Below are positions 34,401-49,400 of a stretch of 64,000 nucleotides of DNA, one piece after another. This DNA comes from Leptasterias polaris (taxonomy: Eukaryota; Echinodermata; Asteroidea; Forcipulatida; Asteriidae). The DNA lies in NCBI GenBank assembly GCA_037783415.1, contig JAZGTN010000035.1:930001-994000 (forward strand), read 5' to 3'. The position numbers and the translations under genes were made by a program. A model generated the notes under the pieces. It saw nothing but the letters and a program-made list of their open reading frames with translations. It had not been told where the DNA came from and ran no database searches. Each line of letters begins with the position of its first letter. Positions within the stretch are counted from its first letter, which is position 1.

Positions 34401-37400
34401 ACAGACTGTGGTTCTGTATTTGGAGCTATTATACACCTATCAATTGTATGACGCACTATCAGACCCCCGGGGATGGTGCGTCACTGTCCATATGTGGGGT
34501 AGGATTTGCGTGTCCAAAGACCCACCCTGAGTCGAAAAATTGACACACTTGTTGCAGATTTGGACGGTCTTCCGAACCATTTTTTGACTCACCATTCGCG
34601 GATAGCAACGCACCACAGACGGACAAATCGACGCACATAATTCCTTCGTATGCTGCAAACGATGCACGCGCAGTGAATACCAAGTATTTCAACCTTGTAT
34701 GTACGAGTTTCCCGGCACACATGCTGAAAATACATGGCAAGTGTATGCACCAGGCGAGAATGTACTACTTGATCTTCGAGACGTGCGGTTCCCAACGCAC
34801 TAGCTATCAAACAGACGAAATAATAGAGAGGGAACCAGTCTACTAAATAATGCATCTTCGTATCCATCCATGACTCGACGATCGACCCCCAGTAACGTGC
34901 ATGTGAGAGATATAATATACCACGGGGCAGAGGTTGACAAAACCACCGCGCCATGAATTACATGTGACTAAATAACACACATCCTCGTAATAACTGGTAA
35001 TGACTGGCCGCTTTCCGATTGGCCGATCGCGTGAATAATTATTTATGACGTAGTGCTTCTCACAGCGCTGTATTCATCACCGCGATCCCGCGGATGTGCT
35101 TCCGCTTGCTCTACCTAACGTGGTAAACTTTTATAGTTAGGGGGCGAAGGAATGGCGTGTAGCTGTGGGAGCGATAAGGCAAGGGAAATTCCCTTGGTGA
35201 GAAATAACTACTGCGTGTCAGAGATGTTTTTACACGTGCGTGAGCAATACTGTAGTTTTCGTTTGTCAAACTCAAATACACACAGAAGTGATGGGGGATA
35301 TTCACACGACGTCGACTCTGCGGGATATTGTGCTTATAAAGATCGTGAAGGATTATCTCTCGGTCGGCACATTTTTTGAATCAACATGAAACAATACAAA
35401 ATACACTGACACAGGTACATGTACAGTCTCGATGTTAATTGTCAAAACATTTGGGCTTCGTTATACATCGTCTTTGTTGTTCGTGTATTTTAGAACAAAT
35501 TCACTTGCCGCCGACAAACGGTTAACCGTTTAGAAAAGTTTGAAACGGATAGTAAATTAAACGTATGGTCACAGGCTTACCTCGTATCCATCTATGACTC
35601 GACAATCGACCCCCACTATCGTGCGTGTGAGAGATATAATATACCACGGGGCCGAGGATGACAAAACCACCACGCCATGATGCACATGTGTATTGGGCTT
35701 GGGCAAAAGGCTTGCTACACATGTATGTGCAGTGTGGAAAATAAACGGCCGTCTGAGCTGGCATGTGGTGATCGCTGACTTTCATTCCCGACCCTCGGGC
35801 AACATAAATGTTAACAAAATAATACCAACATCATTTTACACAGGCGGGGAGGGTAGGTGCATTTTTATTCTCCACTAAATAAACAAAATAAATGTTGAAA
35901 TGGACATCGACGGACCATGACGTACCTCGATGGACCATGACGTACCTCGACGCACCGCTCGAAGATTTTTTTGACTGACCACTATTGGACTTGACGTACC
36001 CACAGTCACTTTTTCCGAGAGTAAAGACGCAAACTTGACGCACCATCCCCGGGGGTCTGATAGTGCGTCATACAATTGATAGGTGTATAAAGACCCCACA
36101 AAAAATATCGACAAATAAGACAAAAATAAAACATCAGATAAACAATAATTTTGGCTCGAAAATAATTTACCAGAGCGAGAATTGAACCTGCAGGGGAAAG
36201 ACACACAGGCTTTACTTTAAGTAAGTAAAAACTTAACAGACATTGAACAATAGAAATATTTTATCTGTTTCCCTGAAAGCGGAAAATGAACCATATTCTT
36301 CATTTGAAAAATTGAAACTATTTAAGTATCATTTTTAACTAAACCAATAAAAGTGGATTAAAGACGGGCTCCAGGGTCAAATTCACATTTGTGATGCACT
36401 CATTTTCAATAGATTGAGTCTTTATGAAAATGGAAACCAAACTTACAAGTCTCTAACCTTAGGTTAAAATGGTGTACAATGTCATTGTATTTGATACTCT
36501 TTCAGAGCGAAATTTGAAACATGATGTCGTTTGATATCAACAACAAAATGGGTCTGTCTGTACATTCCGAAGAGGAATTTTTGGTTTCAGTTAAAAGGTC
36601 AAATTCAATGCCATTTTGGTTGAATATTATCAATTTGGGAATGAACTAGAAATTTCCTCTACAAAAATGTAACAGGCCCTAGGTGAAATGTGGCGTCATT
36701 GGATGTTTTTTTAATTTTGCACTGGAATGGTATCAAATACGATGAAATTTTATACCATTTTAACATGAGGCTAGAGATTGAGTGGAAATGATTGAGTGGA
36801 AATAAATTGAACTATGAACTATGAACTATGAACTATTGTGATTGTAAGGACTCTATCTGTAATATGAGTGCATCTCAAAACTGAATACAACCTTGGAGCC
36901 CCTCATTAACCCTAACTCCCAAAGCGTTTTTACTAGAATCCATCCCTAACCCAACACATTCCAACAGCTTATACTACCATGCGATGGGAACTGTACCCAA
37001 TCTTAGGGGGATGATACACAACCTAACAAACTCCAACAGGCCTTTTTTGTTTGATTTTGTTGGAGTGTGTACACTTGGCATGTGCAAAATTTGATCAGTG
37101 AAATCACACAGTACCCAACATAACATAATCCAACAACTATCTCATTAGACCATGGAGGAAAGAGCAATGTCAGACATGTACATTTCACACATCCACCATA
37201 CCCACTCAATCAAATTCAAACACCATTACTTGTCAGCAAGGATACACAATCCCACAGAATCAAACACCCAATCCTAACTTCACTGTACTTAACCTAACAA
37301 AATTAAACACTTTGCCCTGTTTGAATTTGTAGGGTTAGGGATTGTTAGGGTTAAAAGAAAAATTAGTGTTTCTACCCTCACACTGAAGAGCACTTCATTT

Positions 37401-40400
37401 CATTTCATTAATTAGGCTATTTCACAGGGTACGAGAAAAGCAGTTACAAAACAAACGGACATTAAAAATGTTTAAATGATTTAAATGATGTTTAAATGAT
37501 ACAATGATTACACAAGACACAATTATACAAAGTAAAACCTGTTTCGATCACCCCCCCCCCCCCTGTGGTACTACCAAATGCGAACTGAATCATAATCGAG
37601 TGGATCTCTTTAAAATACTGCCAGCAAACCAAACAAAGAAATACAAAAATACAAAAATAAATTAATATAAACAATTTAAACTGATTGAATATCATCAAAA
37701 TTCAGAAATGAACTAGAAATTTCCTGTACAAAAACTTACAGACCATAATTGTTTATTTGAAATGTGTACCATCCAGTGCAAAATCCAAACATCGTCCAAT
37801 CACATCACATTTCAAATATTATAATTTTGGTCTGTACATCTGTGGGTATCACTTTCCGAGCCCTGCTTTAAGTAGAAAATATTGCTTTAAAAAAAGTCTG
37901 CCTAGCAAAAATAAGCGGGGAACCAGTCACAAACTGTGCACATAACATGGTTTTTTGGCAGGTAACCCTTTACCAGTAAGCAAAACTGTTTAGTAGTTAG
38001 TAAATTTGTTCTGCTTTTAAAGAAGCTCTGTGAACTTGGGCCAGAAAGACCACTGAGCATGCCCAGTACGTGTTGAGAGGCCAAGTACGATTGTTTTTTA
38101 CGAAACTGGGAAAAAACAGAAGAGAGACAAATTTGCAAATAATAATGAGCAGGCAGAAAAAATTGATTGGTTTCTTGAAACCATCAAAGCATGGTTTCAC
38201 GACCTTTTTATTCATGCTTTTTTGTCCGATTTGGGGTTGAACAAAGAAAACATTTTTAGGACGGGATTTGAACCACTGACCTCTGGTTTAATGCTATCTA
38301 GCCCAATGTTGGCGATCTCCTTATTTTGTCAATATCTTTTTTCGGGGGTGCCAGTCGGAAGCCATGGATCAACCCCAAATTATAAAAAAAAAATTACTCT
38401 TTGTGGTTTATAACTTGATCAATAGACAGTTTTTGTTTGGTGTCACTACCTAAATCTCTTTCACATTTTATATGCGTACATTCCTTCCTATATCAAAATC
38501 AAAATCTGGGTTTAGGTTGGCTCAGTGGTTTCTTTCTCTTCTTTTCACCTCTGTGGACCCCAGTTCGAATCCTGACACATACCAAAGCCTTTCATGTGGA
38601 TCAATTGGGGTTTCAGTTGATTGCATGGGTTTTCCCCAATTTGGGTTTTTCTCCAACATCTAAAGCTGAACATTTCTTCTTGTTTCCTATTCATCCTGTT
38701 ATTGGCGCTAATTGTGTTGTTGGATCTGTATCAAAATATATAAAAATAATAACTAAATGGATAAGTAGGTGTGCATTTTGGATTTATTTCAGCATTCATT
38801 GTTTTGTTTTTTTACAGGATTTCAGAATCATTTCATGTTATGTCCACACCATGTCTAGACAAGAGCATGCACAAGTGTGGTTCATTTTTTGAATGCTGCA
38901 CTGTCACAATAAAATGTAGATGCATGTTTATGCTCACCCACGCGTCCAATATACACTTGATTAACATGTTTGAAGCTCTTTTCTCCCCCATCACTAAGGA
39001 AACGCGCAAATGCCGGCTTGATGTTATATCAGCTTCATTGCACAATGTTCCATTTGTTGTTCGACAGTAGCAAAGCCAGTTATTGACTGCGGTGCTCCTC
39101 AGCATTTCATACTAGACTGTTTAATAATGCATTAATTGTTCACACACTGTTGCTTTGTACAGCTCCTGTGGAACAATAATAATAACAATAACTAGTATGT
39201 ATAGCGCATTTTAAAGCGCTTACCATTATGTTTTTTCCAGACAGGTTTTTGAAGTTTTTGAGTTTTCACATCCATTTATGTAACTCCTTGATTTACAAGG
39301 TGCTGCGTCGCATTCAGCAGCCACTGCCAGAAACACTAGGCAAACCCCCTTTATTAGTGACAATCAATAAAATGTGACCCGCTCTACGAAAATGAGTCTG
39401 ATGTCGCAATTACTGTTTACACGTACAGGGCGATTGAATGTAGTGGGGTGATTTTTTTTTCATTAAACAAAAAATTTTTTTTCTGTGTATTCTGTTTCGT
39501 TTGTATCCATTATTTCAGACAAAAACCGAAATAAAACATTATTTTGAATCTTACAGTGTTTTAATAAAGGATTTTGTCGACTGTTTTGTTTCAAGTTTAG
39601 TTCTTTTGATCGTTGGGATACGTTAATTTGCGCATTTTTGTCCCTCCTGCGAGCTTCTTCATGTTTACCCCCGAGTCGTACTATTGGTATCGACAGAAAG
39701 CTGGGACCTTCATGTATCCAAATATGGGCGTAAAAGGTCGAAGGTCCCATGCAAATTCCCTCTAGAAAGGGATTTCCCCCATAAACAAAGCCCCCCCCTT
39801 GTTGCTATGCACGGCCATGTTTTTACACCATGTGATCAAAATACTGGAACGCAATAGGCCAGCACGCCCGCTACGTCATGGAACGCATGCGCAGTGGGTA
39901 AAATGATGTCGTCAACATCCGTCTTTTTTGCCTGTGTATACGACGTGTGTACGACTACACGCTTCGTTTTCCGAATTTCTATGAGCCAATTTTACAGTTT
40001 TTCCTGCGCTAAAGTTACCGATATTATCGAAGTACTGGTTTTAAAAATCAATTGAAAATGGCTGAACGACCTGCGGAGTGTCAATCTTCGCGGTGTAGAA
40101 AATGCAATGGCTCAGAGTTTTGTCGAAGAATATTTCGCTCAGCCAAGTCAAGAGAGTTTGGACAACGACAGTACAGTGATGGTTCCTTGGGCTCCGATGG
40201 CCATACCGGCAGTGACCCCGAAGAAACTGACGACGACGAAGATCCAGAGGATCAGCCCTTTGTACAGTATTTGATGTTTAATTCATGATAAACTTTTTTT
40301 CTCTAAGGAAAGTACAGTCAGGGACAGGAATCTCTTCTTGTTTCCCTAATAAGGCTCCTTTTAACCCAAATAACGGAGGAAAGTAATTGAAATCAAAGGG

Positions 40401-43400
40401 TTCTCCATGTGCATTTATAGTTTGGAGTTGTCGAAACATACAGTCCCAAACGTAAATCTTTTTAACTCGGTTACAATGTGTTCTAGATATTGTTTGTGTT
40501 TTTTTACCAAAAATGCAAAAATCAGTATAATTACCCCAAAAATCAGTATAATTTGAAATATCACTGGTAAGGTGGAAAAGAAAGATTTGATTAAAATATT
40601 TTGAATGCATTGCAGGATCTCAAATTGTTAACTGTGTGGTTGTGAGTTCTATTTTCTGTCTGTCAATTCTGTGTTTGGTTTTATAATCATTATAGAAGCA
40701 TTAATAATAACTACTTTTTAATTAATTATTTGCATAATTAATCAATTATGTAAATGCTCCGATGTTTTCAAGAAGTGGTTACTGGACACTGATCAACATC
40801 CCCTGAAAATTTAAACATCATACGACTTTGGCAACACTTTTGTTGCTAGGTACCTCTTTGAAGGATACTTATTGGGCAATATGAAAATGCACTGCAATTT
40901 AAACAGCTTGTTTTCTCTTAAAAGTGGTTGTTTGACACTTGAAAATTTAATTATTTAAAAAAATCATAAAAAATTAATGCAGTACTCTATAGCGCTCCAA
41001 CATACATCAAATTGAAGCTTATCAGATGCTCTTTCAAGCCCTATGAATAACTCCCCAAAAATATTTTGCCACATCAGACTCATTTTTGCAGAGCGGGTCA
41101 CAATTGATAATGCACAACACATGGGACCAACGGCTTTACGCCCCATCCAAAGGACGAAGCAATAGTGGTTGTAAGTGTCTTGCTTACGGACACAAGTGTC
41201 AAGACCGGGATTCGAACCCACATTCCGTTAATCAGAAACACCAGAACTTGAGCCCAGTGCGTTTGACCGCATGGCCACTTCTACACATGGCATTATTGTA
41301 GGTCATTGCATCCTCAGTAAAATCATTGGTCAAGCGAAAATAACCGATACATGTAGTACTCAAAAGTTACATGTACCAAACCATGCAGATAATCTCCACT
41401 AGACCACAACAAAAAATTGCACTGGACTAGAAGATATGAATGATTTGAACTTGTAAAGACTAATGATAAATGAATAAATTGACAATTTATGCAGAAAAAC
41501 ACACAGCTCTGTGTTACATACTCTTCGTAGACATTCCTTTGTTCTGTGCACTTCAGAAAAAACATCTTCTTCATATTCAACACTGGTGAAAACACTGTGT
41601 GGACGTGTGAAAGTCCACATAGTGTTTCAAAACCCTGCCTTGTTGGACATCTCTTTTGTTCTGAGGTCCACACTTAGTATGTGATGCTTGCCCAAGACTG
41701 TATCACTTTAATACTGTTTTACTGTGATAGAATTACTAGACTCTGGCTGGCCAGCGATCTCTGGTTGTGTTAGTACAGGGCCCAATTTCATAGAGCTGCT
41801 TAAGCACAAAAAAGTAGCTAAGCACAAAAAAGTAGCTAAGCACAAAAAAATTTTGCTGACCAGAAAAACGTTACCAGCTAAAATACCATTTTACCTTTAG
41901 CATCTGTGACTGGTTATCTTATTGTTGCTTAGCAGAAATTTTAAAGCGATATTTTCTGCTTAAGCAGCTCTATAAAATTGGGCTTTGAACTGGTGATTAA
42001 AAAAATAAAAATAAAAAATCTGAAAGCTCACTGATTATAAAGTCCATACCAGTACCAATCCTCCCGAATAATAATTCTGTTCGACAAAATGCCTAAGTCA
42101 AGAAAATAACATTTGAAGACCCCCAAATTGTGGGTTGTTTATTTCGATTGCCACAGTCAAAATAAGCTAATATGAATGTGCACAACAATTCCTGACAAAA
42201 CATTTTGGTTTTTTTCCAAATAAAACCTGACCACCAAAAGTGAAATTTTTACTGGTTGGTGTGTTTAGAGGATGTGGATTAATTGACTCTCCAAAAACAA
42301 TGATCCATGAACTTTCCCTGAAAAACAATTTTTGAAGAGAAGGGCTCTTTTTAAGGGGTGTGTACGGCAAAGCTATTGTAAGATTGAAAATATAAAAGCA
42401 GGCCTGGAATTAAGCAGAGGCCACAGCCTCCATTGTCCTTGTCTTGGCCTTGGTGCCCCTTCAAAAGTTTCCCCGTAGACTTTAAGATTTTGCAATGGAA
42501 GTTCCCTTTGCAAAATGAAAATTGCCTTCAGGGTTTGCCCTTAACTCTTTCAGTGACTAGTCAGCAGGATCAGCCAGCTTGACATTTCACCAGTCTGTCA
42601 GCTTTTTCACTTGTCCATAGTCGGACCACTTAAATAGAGAATTTAACTAATCCTCAGGTGTTTTAACTGGCATTTGGCCAGCAGAGCGATGGCCTTGCAC
42701 TCTCAAAGATAAAATTTTAAGCCTGAAATATTCACAGATTTTCAAATGACTGACATCATTAGGATGGTCACAGATTCCTTAGAAATGTTTTTGCTGGAAA
42801 TGTTATCAGTTATTGGTTTTTTTGAGAAATGAGTAAAACATTTTTTTTCCATCTCTGGTCAAGAGTCCAAAACCCAGTGTTTGAAAGCAGTGAAAACACA
42901 TTTAAATGTTGTTGCTTTTTCGTTTCCCCCCCCCACTATTTTTTTGCTTGACTCTGATGACCAATTGAGCTTAAACTTTTAAACTTTCACCGTTTTTTTA
43001 ATTTCATGTTTATGTTGGATCACATGAACTGCAGGACACTGGTCAATGACCAACGTTGTCCGCATGCATTAAAGAAACGGCATCAGCGGTTTTGACTTTG
43101 CCGGGTCCCACATTTGTCCACAGCAGACTCTTAGGGTGTTTCCAGACAAAAGGACCCGCCATCTGAACATGATAATTTGTTTTACTCCAGCTCTTACTTA
43201 AGAGGCATTTTATCTTTATTATGAAGAACATTTGGTTTGTTTTGATAGATGTGAGACTGAGGAGACATCAACAAGCGGAATTGACGCTACCCATCTCTGC
43301 CACATCCTTAATCAAGACGGAGCGCACATCTGGCAGGAACAGCCCATAGAAAAGTCAGACCTGGAAAAAAACACGCTCGGTGAGTGTCTCCGAGAGAGCC

Positions 43401-46400
43401 TAATGGAGTCTGTGTGTATTTTTGTTATTAACCTGGAAAATATACACATAATTCCATTATTTAATTGGGTTAAGTGAAGTCTTGAAAACATTTCCCCCCC
43501 CCCAAAAAAAACACATGTATGAAAAACCTTGTAACTCATAATTCAATTGAATTCTCGTTTACTTTGTATCTTAAAGGTATTATACATGATTGGTAGAGTT
43601 GCCAAACATTCGCAGACAGTGGTCATGATTTGTGTGATCAACCAATCATGAAATAACAAATTTGTCCAAAAAAAATTGTGCCTAAGCCATTGTGTGAAAA
43701 AAGAAGAAGTGAAAAACCATGCACGATTTTCAGCTTGTAATCACATTGTCCTTAATTTTGGTTGTAACAACCGAAACAACCAAAATTAGCTGTTGCGTAT
43801 TTTCAGGTTTTCAGATACAGTTTTCTTGAATACAAGTTCAATACTGAGGGAAATAGTTCACAGAAAAAAATGAACTTCAGAATCAGCAAGCCATCAGACT
43901 AACATTGAAATTTGTTATCCTTGCCAATCTAATAATACCTTTAATTGTTTTTTTTTTTTAAAGGAAAATATTTGTTGCAAAAACCAGAAGAAATAAGATC
44001 ACCTCAAATAATGTGTAATTTTTAAAAAATCTGTCTTCCTATCAAAACAGTAGAGTATTTGTGTTTGCGCCAAGGTTCTGCATACCATTGAATTCTGTGC
44101 TTACATTCACTGCTCGCCATTTACTGGGTTAGCACTAAATTTCCGCGCTAGCTGTTAAAGCAAAGAATGCTTAGCAACACGAAGAGCACATGCGGAAAAA
44201 ACCCACCTAGAATCCTTTCTGACCTGTGAAATATTGTACATGGTTCTCTCCAGGATTTTTCAAAAACTGTGGGGTATTCTGGACCCCAAATTTTTGATGT
44301 TTGGTCGTTTGGTTTTGATGTTTGAAGCACGCTGAATTAAAACAAGGTCTTCAGAATGTTTTCTACTTGGCGTTTATCTTTGTTTTACTGTGCAAGCTGG
44401 AGCATTCTCTTAGGTTATTCCCAAGTTTTTTTTAAAATATGGTTTTTGGGGTGGGTTTTTTGGCATATCGGCTAAAATGTGTGCATATTGACACGCAACT
44501 CGCGTGTATCGGCCCGATACGCTTACTTGTGTATCGGCCCGATACGCTTACTTGTGTATCGGCCCGATACGCTTACTTGTGCATGGGGAGACTGCTGTTG
44601 TTCGCTCATGTTAAGGGCATACATGTATCTGCCATCAAAAGTGACAAGTTTGTGCCTGCGGAAAGCAGATCCATAAAATTTGGCTCAGTCATATTCCATT
44701 ACCCATCCACTCAACTGAGCTTCATCAGTTTTCCCCTTTTCCTGTCTCCTCGAACAATTCTTTTTACCAAGGATGTCACCTTCTCGTCTTGTCCTGAGAT
44801 AACCAAAGAAAATAATCGAAAAGAAAATTGAAACCGCAAAATTAACATGATTTGTAATCAAATATGAGTTGATTTTCGGAGGTCTCTGCGGAGGAGAAAA
44901 AAAATCTCAATGGATACTTTTGTAAATTTTCCCGGGATGTATATTACTGGATGCCTGGAATGAAATTACTATTGGAGGTCAGATATTATATCAAATTTTT
45001 GCTATTGCAGTCTTGCAAACTACATTATGTATAGAAAACTCAGACTGCAGTTTTGTATTATTATATTTCTGGTAGTGAAACCAAGGATACTGTGACCTGA
45101 AGACTTACCTGTGTATAGAAGACCATGACAAAATGTCAGGTTTAGATGTGGGAGGTAAACCCAAAATAAAGAAAAATAGTATTCCTGTGCTTGAGACGCC
45201 TTTTTTAACCTCGGGGGGCTGCAGTTCCTGTGCTTGAGACGCCTTTTTTAACCTCGGGGGCTGCAGTTCCTGTGCTTGAGACGCCTTTTTTAACCTCGGG
45301 GGCTGCAGTTCCTGTGCTTGAGACGCCCTTTTTAACCTCGGGGGCTGCAGTTCCTGTGCTTGAGACGCCTTTTTAGTAGTATTCCTGTGCTTGAGACGCC
45401 TTTTTTAACCTCGGGGGCTGCAGTTCCTGTGCTTGAGACGCCCTTTTTAACCTCGGGGGCTGCAGTTCCTGTGCTTGAGACGCCTTTTTAGTAGTATTCC
45501 TGTGCTTGAGACGCCTTCTTTAACCTCGGGGAAATCGCCAATCTAGTGCGCAATGACCTCTGCTACCTCAACGGTTCCATTCCAAACGGTCTCAAAACTA
45601 CTACTATTGGTGATCTACTTCCATAAGCTCCGTAAACGCTTCTATTAACCTCTCAAAATAAGAGTGGTCAGTAGTATTCCTCTGCTACCTCTGCAATCGG
45701 GTAGAGACTGAAAACACAATCCACATGCAAAGGCTACCGTCTGGGGTTCGAACCGGGGTCCACAGAAGTGAAAGGCAGTAAAGAAACCACTGAGCTAAGG
45801 TTACATCTTGTTGCAGACCAATCAAAAGACTACATGTTCATGTATATGTATGAATACGGTATCGTTTACATTGTGCAATAGTGCTTAACATTCAGACGTC
45901 ATGCACTCAAAGTGTACAGTATCAACTGTCGCCATGGTAGCATACAGTGTACAATTTATATGAACATTTCAAAGCCTCAGAAAGACTCTAGGGTGGAAAC
46001 GTCAGGCCACTAACTATTTTTTGTTATTTTTTGCATTAAACTATATAGATCTTTTTGGTTGGTAAGCAGTTAGCAACAGCTAGTTCTAATGTATTTTCAA
46101 CATTAAAGGAAAGAACATGATTTTTTTTTTTTAAAGTAACTTTATTCCTGTATTAGATTTTTTTTGATGAAAGCGCCATTGAGGGATCATGTTGGCTCAG
46201 TGGTTTCTTTCCCTGCCTTTCACCTCTTTGGACCCCGGTTTGAATCCCACCTCAGACCGGAGCCTTGCATGTGGATTGGGGTTTCAGTGCCTACCTGATT
46301 GTGTGGGTTAATTACCTACTGTATTTGGGGTTTTCCTCCCACATTTAAAACCAAACATTTCTTCTCATTTCCAATTCATCCTGTGATTGGTGCAATTGTG

Positions 46401-49400
46401 CTGTTGGATGTGAACAATTTATGAAATTTGGTGGCTTTTCTTATCTTAATTCCCTACTACATGTATTTGCACTCCATTATTTTCAATCCCCTATAATTCG
46501 TTATACATTTTCCTTTTGGACCTTACCAAAAACACTACAAAGATGTCTATAATACTGTGGTTTTGTAACGGTCAAGACTGGGTATAGTGGGATTTTTATA
46601 TATTTTTTTAATTCGCTTGATTATTGTCACAGTTTTTTAAAATAAAAGTTCAGATTCTCAATTTGCCACCACCATAGTTCCAATTCTCAATTTGGATTGG
46701 AATACTTAAACGGAAGTCACAAGCTCCCTTTAACCGTTTAGGAAAATAAACATAGTATGCACAACCCTGATTTTGATTATTGACACGGTCTTTTGTAATA
46801 GTTTCGATTCTCAATTATTTGCACCATAGCTCCAATTCTCAAGTGGAATTGTAATCAGTAGAAACGATTAAACAGAAGTCACAAGATTCCTTGAACCATT
46901 TAGGAAAATAAACATAGATGCGCAACCCTACAATTGATTACCCTGATTATCAACATAGTTATTTATAAATAATGAGGACCCCAGTGACGGCTTTGTTTAT
47001 GAGCCGACATTAACGCCTGAATGGAACTCCTGGGGGAGATTATGAGCGACGGCTTCCGATCAAGATTCGATTTCAGTCCAAATTAAACATAAACCCGAGC
47101 GGATGCAGATGTGTGCGATCTTCACAAACTCATCTACAATGTACAATGTATAATGAAATAGATTTTGTACGGGAGAGATCAGATGATATCTTGCTGCGAT
47201 TGCATCCTTCCCCCCCCCCCCCCCATCCCCCCAATCACCAACGAAAGTTTAGAAATGGGATACTGAAAACCAAATACAAATGTCATCATTGATTTAGAAA
47301 ACATACTATTTCAGTTCATTTTGTTATTTATTTATTTGTTTGTTTCGGTTTTCTTTATTTCTTTAGGAATCTTTACGCCCAAACATTTAAAACTGGTTTC
47401 CTTTGGGGCCCTGCAAACATTTACTGCATAAACAATAGCACTCTGCACTAATTACGTCACTTTTGCTTAAAACACCTGGCTTTCAGACAAACATTCCACC
47501 ACTTACACAATCACTGCATCATCGGTGCGCCAAACTGCACTTTAGTTGTATAGTCAGTACACGTGAGATACAAAAAACTTGGACATGTACATGTACGCGC
47601 ATGTATGTAAGTAAAATTGGGCACGATTGTCTGAGATCCGAGAACTTAGCTTCTATTTTTAGCATTAATTCAAAGTGCTGTTGATAATTAGTATGATTAC
47701 TAATTAATCTAAGTTAATTACATGTACATGTAGTTACACGTTGGATACTTGCCTTTATCATGAACACAAAGAATCAGCAGAGCTACATGTAATTTATGTA
47801 TTTGTAAAGAAATAGCAGGATTCTTGTACTTGTCCCTATTTGCTGAAGGCGGGTGGGCTACATTCCGCTTAAAAAACATTGATGGGGAAAAATGTAAATT
47901 AAAAGTCAATTTGTTTTCCTGTCTATTATTGTCATAAACGAAGACAATTCAATTAAATAGGTAGTAAAGAGCCAGATTTCAATACTGCCCCCCAAAAAAA
48001 AAATATATATATATATAACAAAAAATTCAAAAAGATACCAAAAGTATGATAGGAAATGCACATAAAAACATTCATGAGATGCTTTGCAAATCAATCCTAG
48101 GGTTGACAGCAGAAGAAAAGAAAAAAAATTAGAAAAAAACAAACTGAACCATCAATTGCTTTCTCTGTACTCTCACAACGCTGTACCACTAAAAGTCTGT
48201 TTAAAAAAATAGATGTAACAAAAAATAATAAAAAAATCCTATCCAGCTCCATTTTTTATGACATCAAATTTAGCTGTAAGACTCCAGGGCTCGATTTCAC
48301 AAAGAGTTAAGATTGATCATAAGTGCAAATCCATCGTAGTTGCTTAGCAAAGAGTGATGTCACAATACAAATCACTATGGAAATACTGATAACTCATCTT
48401 AAGATGAATCTTAGTGCTTTGTGAAATCGACCCCAGGCTTCTCCCCAGTATTTTTCAAAACTGGGGGGGCATTCTGGACCCATATTTTGGAAGTTATGCC
48501 TAGTCCAGGGATGTGATTTCTCCGTTTTTAACCGGAAATCCATTTTTGTTTGCCTCTCAAAATAAGAAATCAAGTTTTTTGCCCCCCCCCCCTTCAAAAA
48601 CAAAATGTCAAATTCATAAAAAGGGCTTTTGAAACCAAAGATAAATGTTATGAGTGGGCTTCGTGCTCGCAAGTTTTCGAGCTCGCAAGCTTTCGCGCTT
48701 TGTTATTGTTATTGTTATATATTTGGTGTTATAATTTCGTTTTACTTAATATGTTTATTTTTATAATCTTTGTTTAATAAAATATGTACTGAGGGCCCCC
48801 ATGGAAAGCAGTGCTGAGCACTGATTGGAGTTTACCCTCATTAAAGATGACATAAATAAAAATAAATAAATAGAGTTCAGTTTTTTGGTTTTTTTCAACA
48901 GCCTATCACATCCCTGGCCTAGTTATACTCACTATGAAAAGAGATCCTCTCTAATATATCAAGTAGTTCTTAAGAGTAGTTGTTGAGTTCCCATGGTTAT
49001 TCGAGGCTCAAGATTCATATTACAGAATTCGAAATTCATTTTTGCTTTTTCTTTTGTCATAGATGAATCAATAGAAATAGAAGAGGAGTACGCCAAAACT
49101 ATAGCCCTCAACATCGCCCATGAGTTTCTAAGACGACAGAAGACCCACAAGAATCTCATCATTGAAGATGAGAGAGGCATCGCAGAGACTGAAGAGGCAG
49201 GCAAAGACACTGAGAAAGGAGCCAAGGAGGAGGTAGAAGGGATGGAGAGGAGCGATGGGAGGATCAAGGAGAAAGAGGCAACGGTTGTAGTCGGTGAGGA
49301 AGATGAGGACAAGCATGAAGCTGAAGTAATCAGCGATCTGGAGGTGACCGATTCAAACCGGATGTTTGAGGTAGGAAATTTTTATATTTGTTTTCTTTCT

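Larger units (their letters stand above)
30021..43248 (+). other. Intron 2 of the NHR-Roc-COR gene, 13.2 kb
   Basis: No host exon was recognised between the two phase-compatible exons. The intron holds the 30970-31095 minisatellite, three or four palindromic MITEs, the 34429-36090 element, a TTAA MITE, three SINE families, an unassigned small open frame at 40058 and several diverged repeats. The stretches 30100-30950, 31100-31980 and 33100-34400 show nothing I can name. Confidence 0.6.
43380..49062 (+). other. Intron 3 of the NHR-Roc-COR gene, 5.7 kb
   Basis: It holds a TTAA MITE, two short tandem arrays, two SINEs, a short MITE and a LINE 3' tail, listed separately. The stretch 46440-48280 shows nothing I can name apart from a poly-C run at 47211. 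Confidence 0.6.

Noticed and set aside
34440..34954. Overlapping 75-121 residue open frames on the minus strand
   Set aside because: They lie in the inverted-repeat element, change frame between the duplicated parts and show no recognisable domain.
44500..45535. CRISPR-like spaced repeats
   Set aside because: The units are contiguous minisatellite copies with no unique spacers, in a eukaryotic intron.
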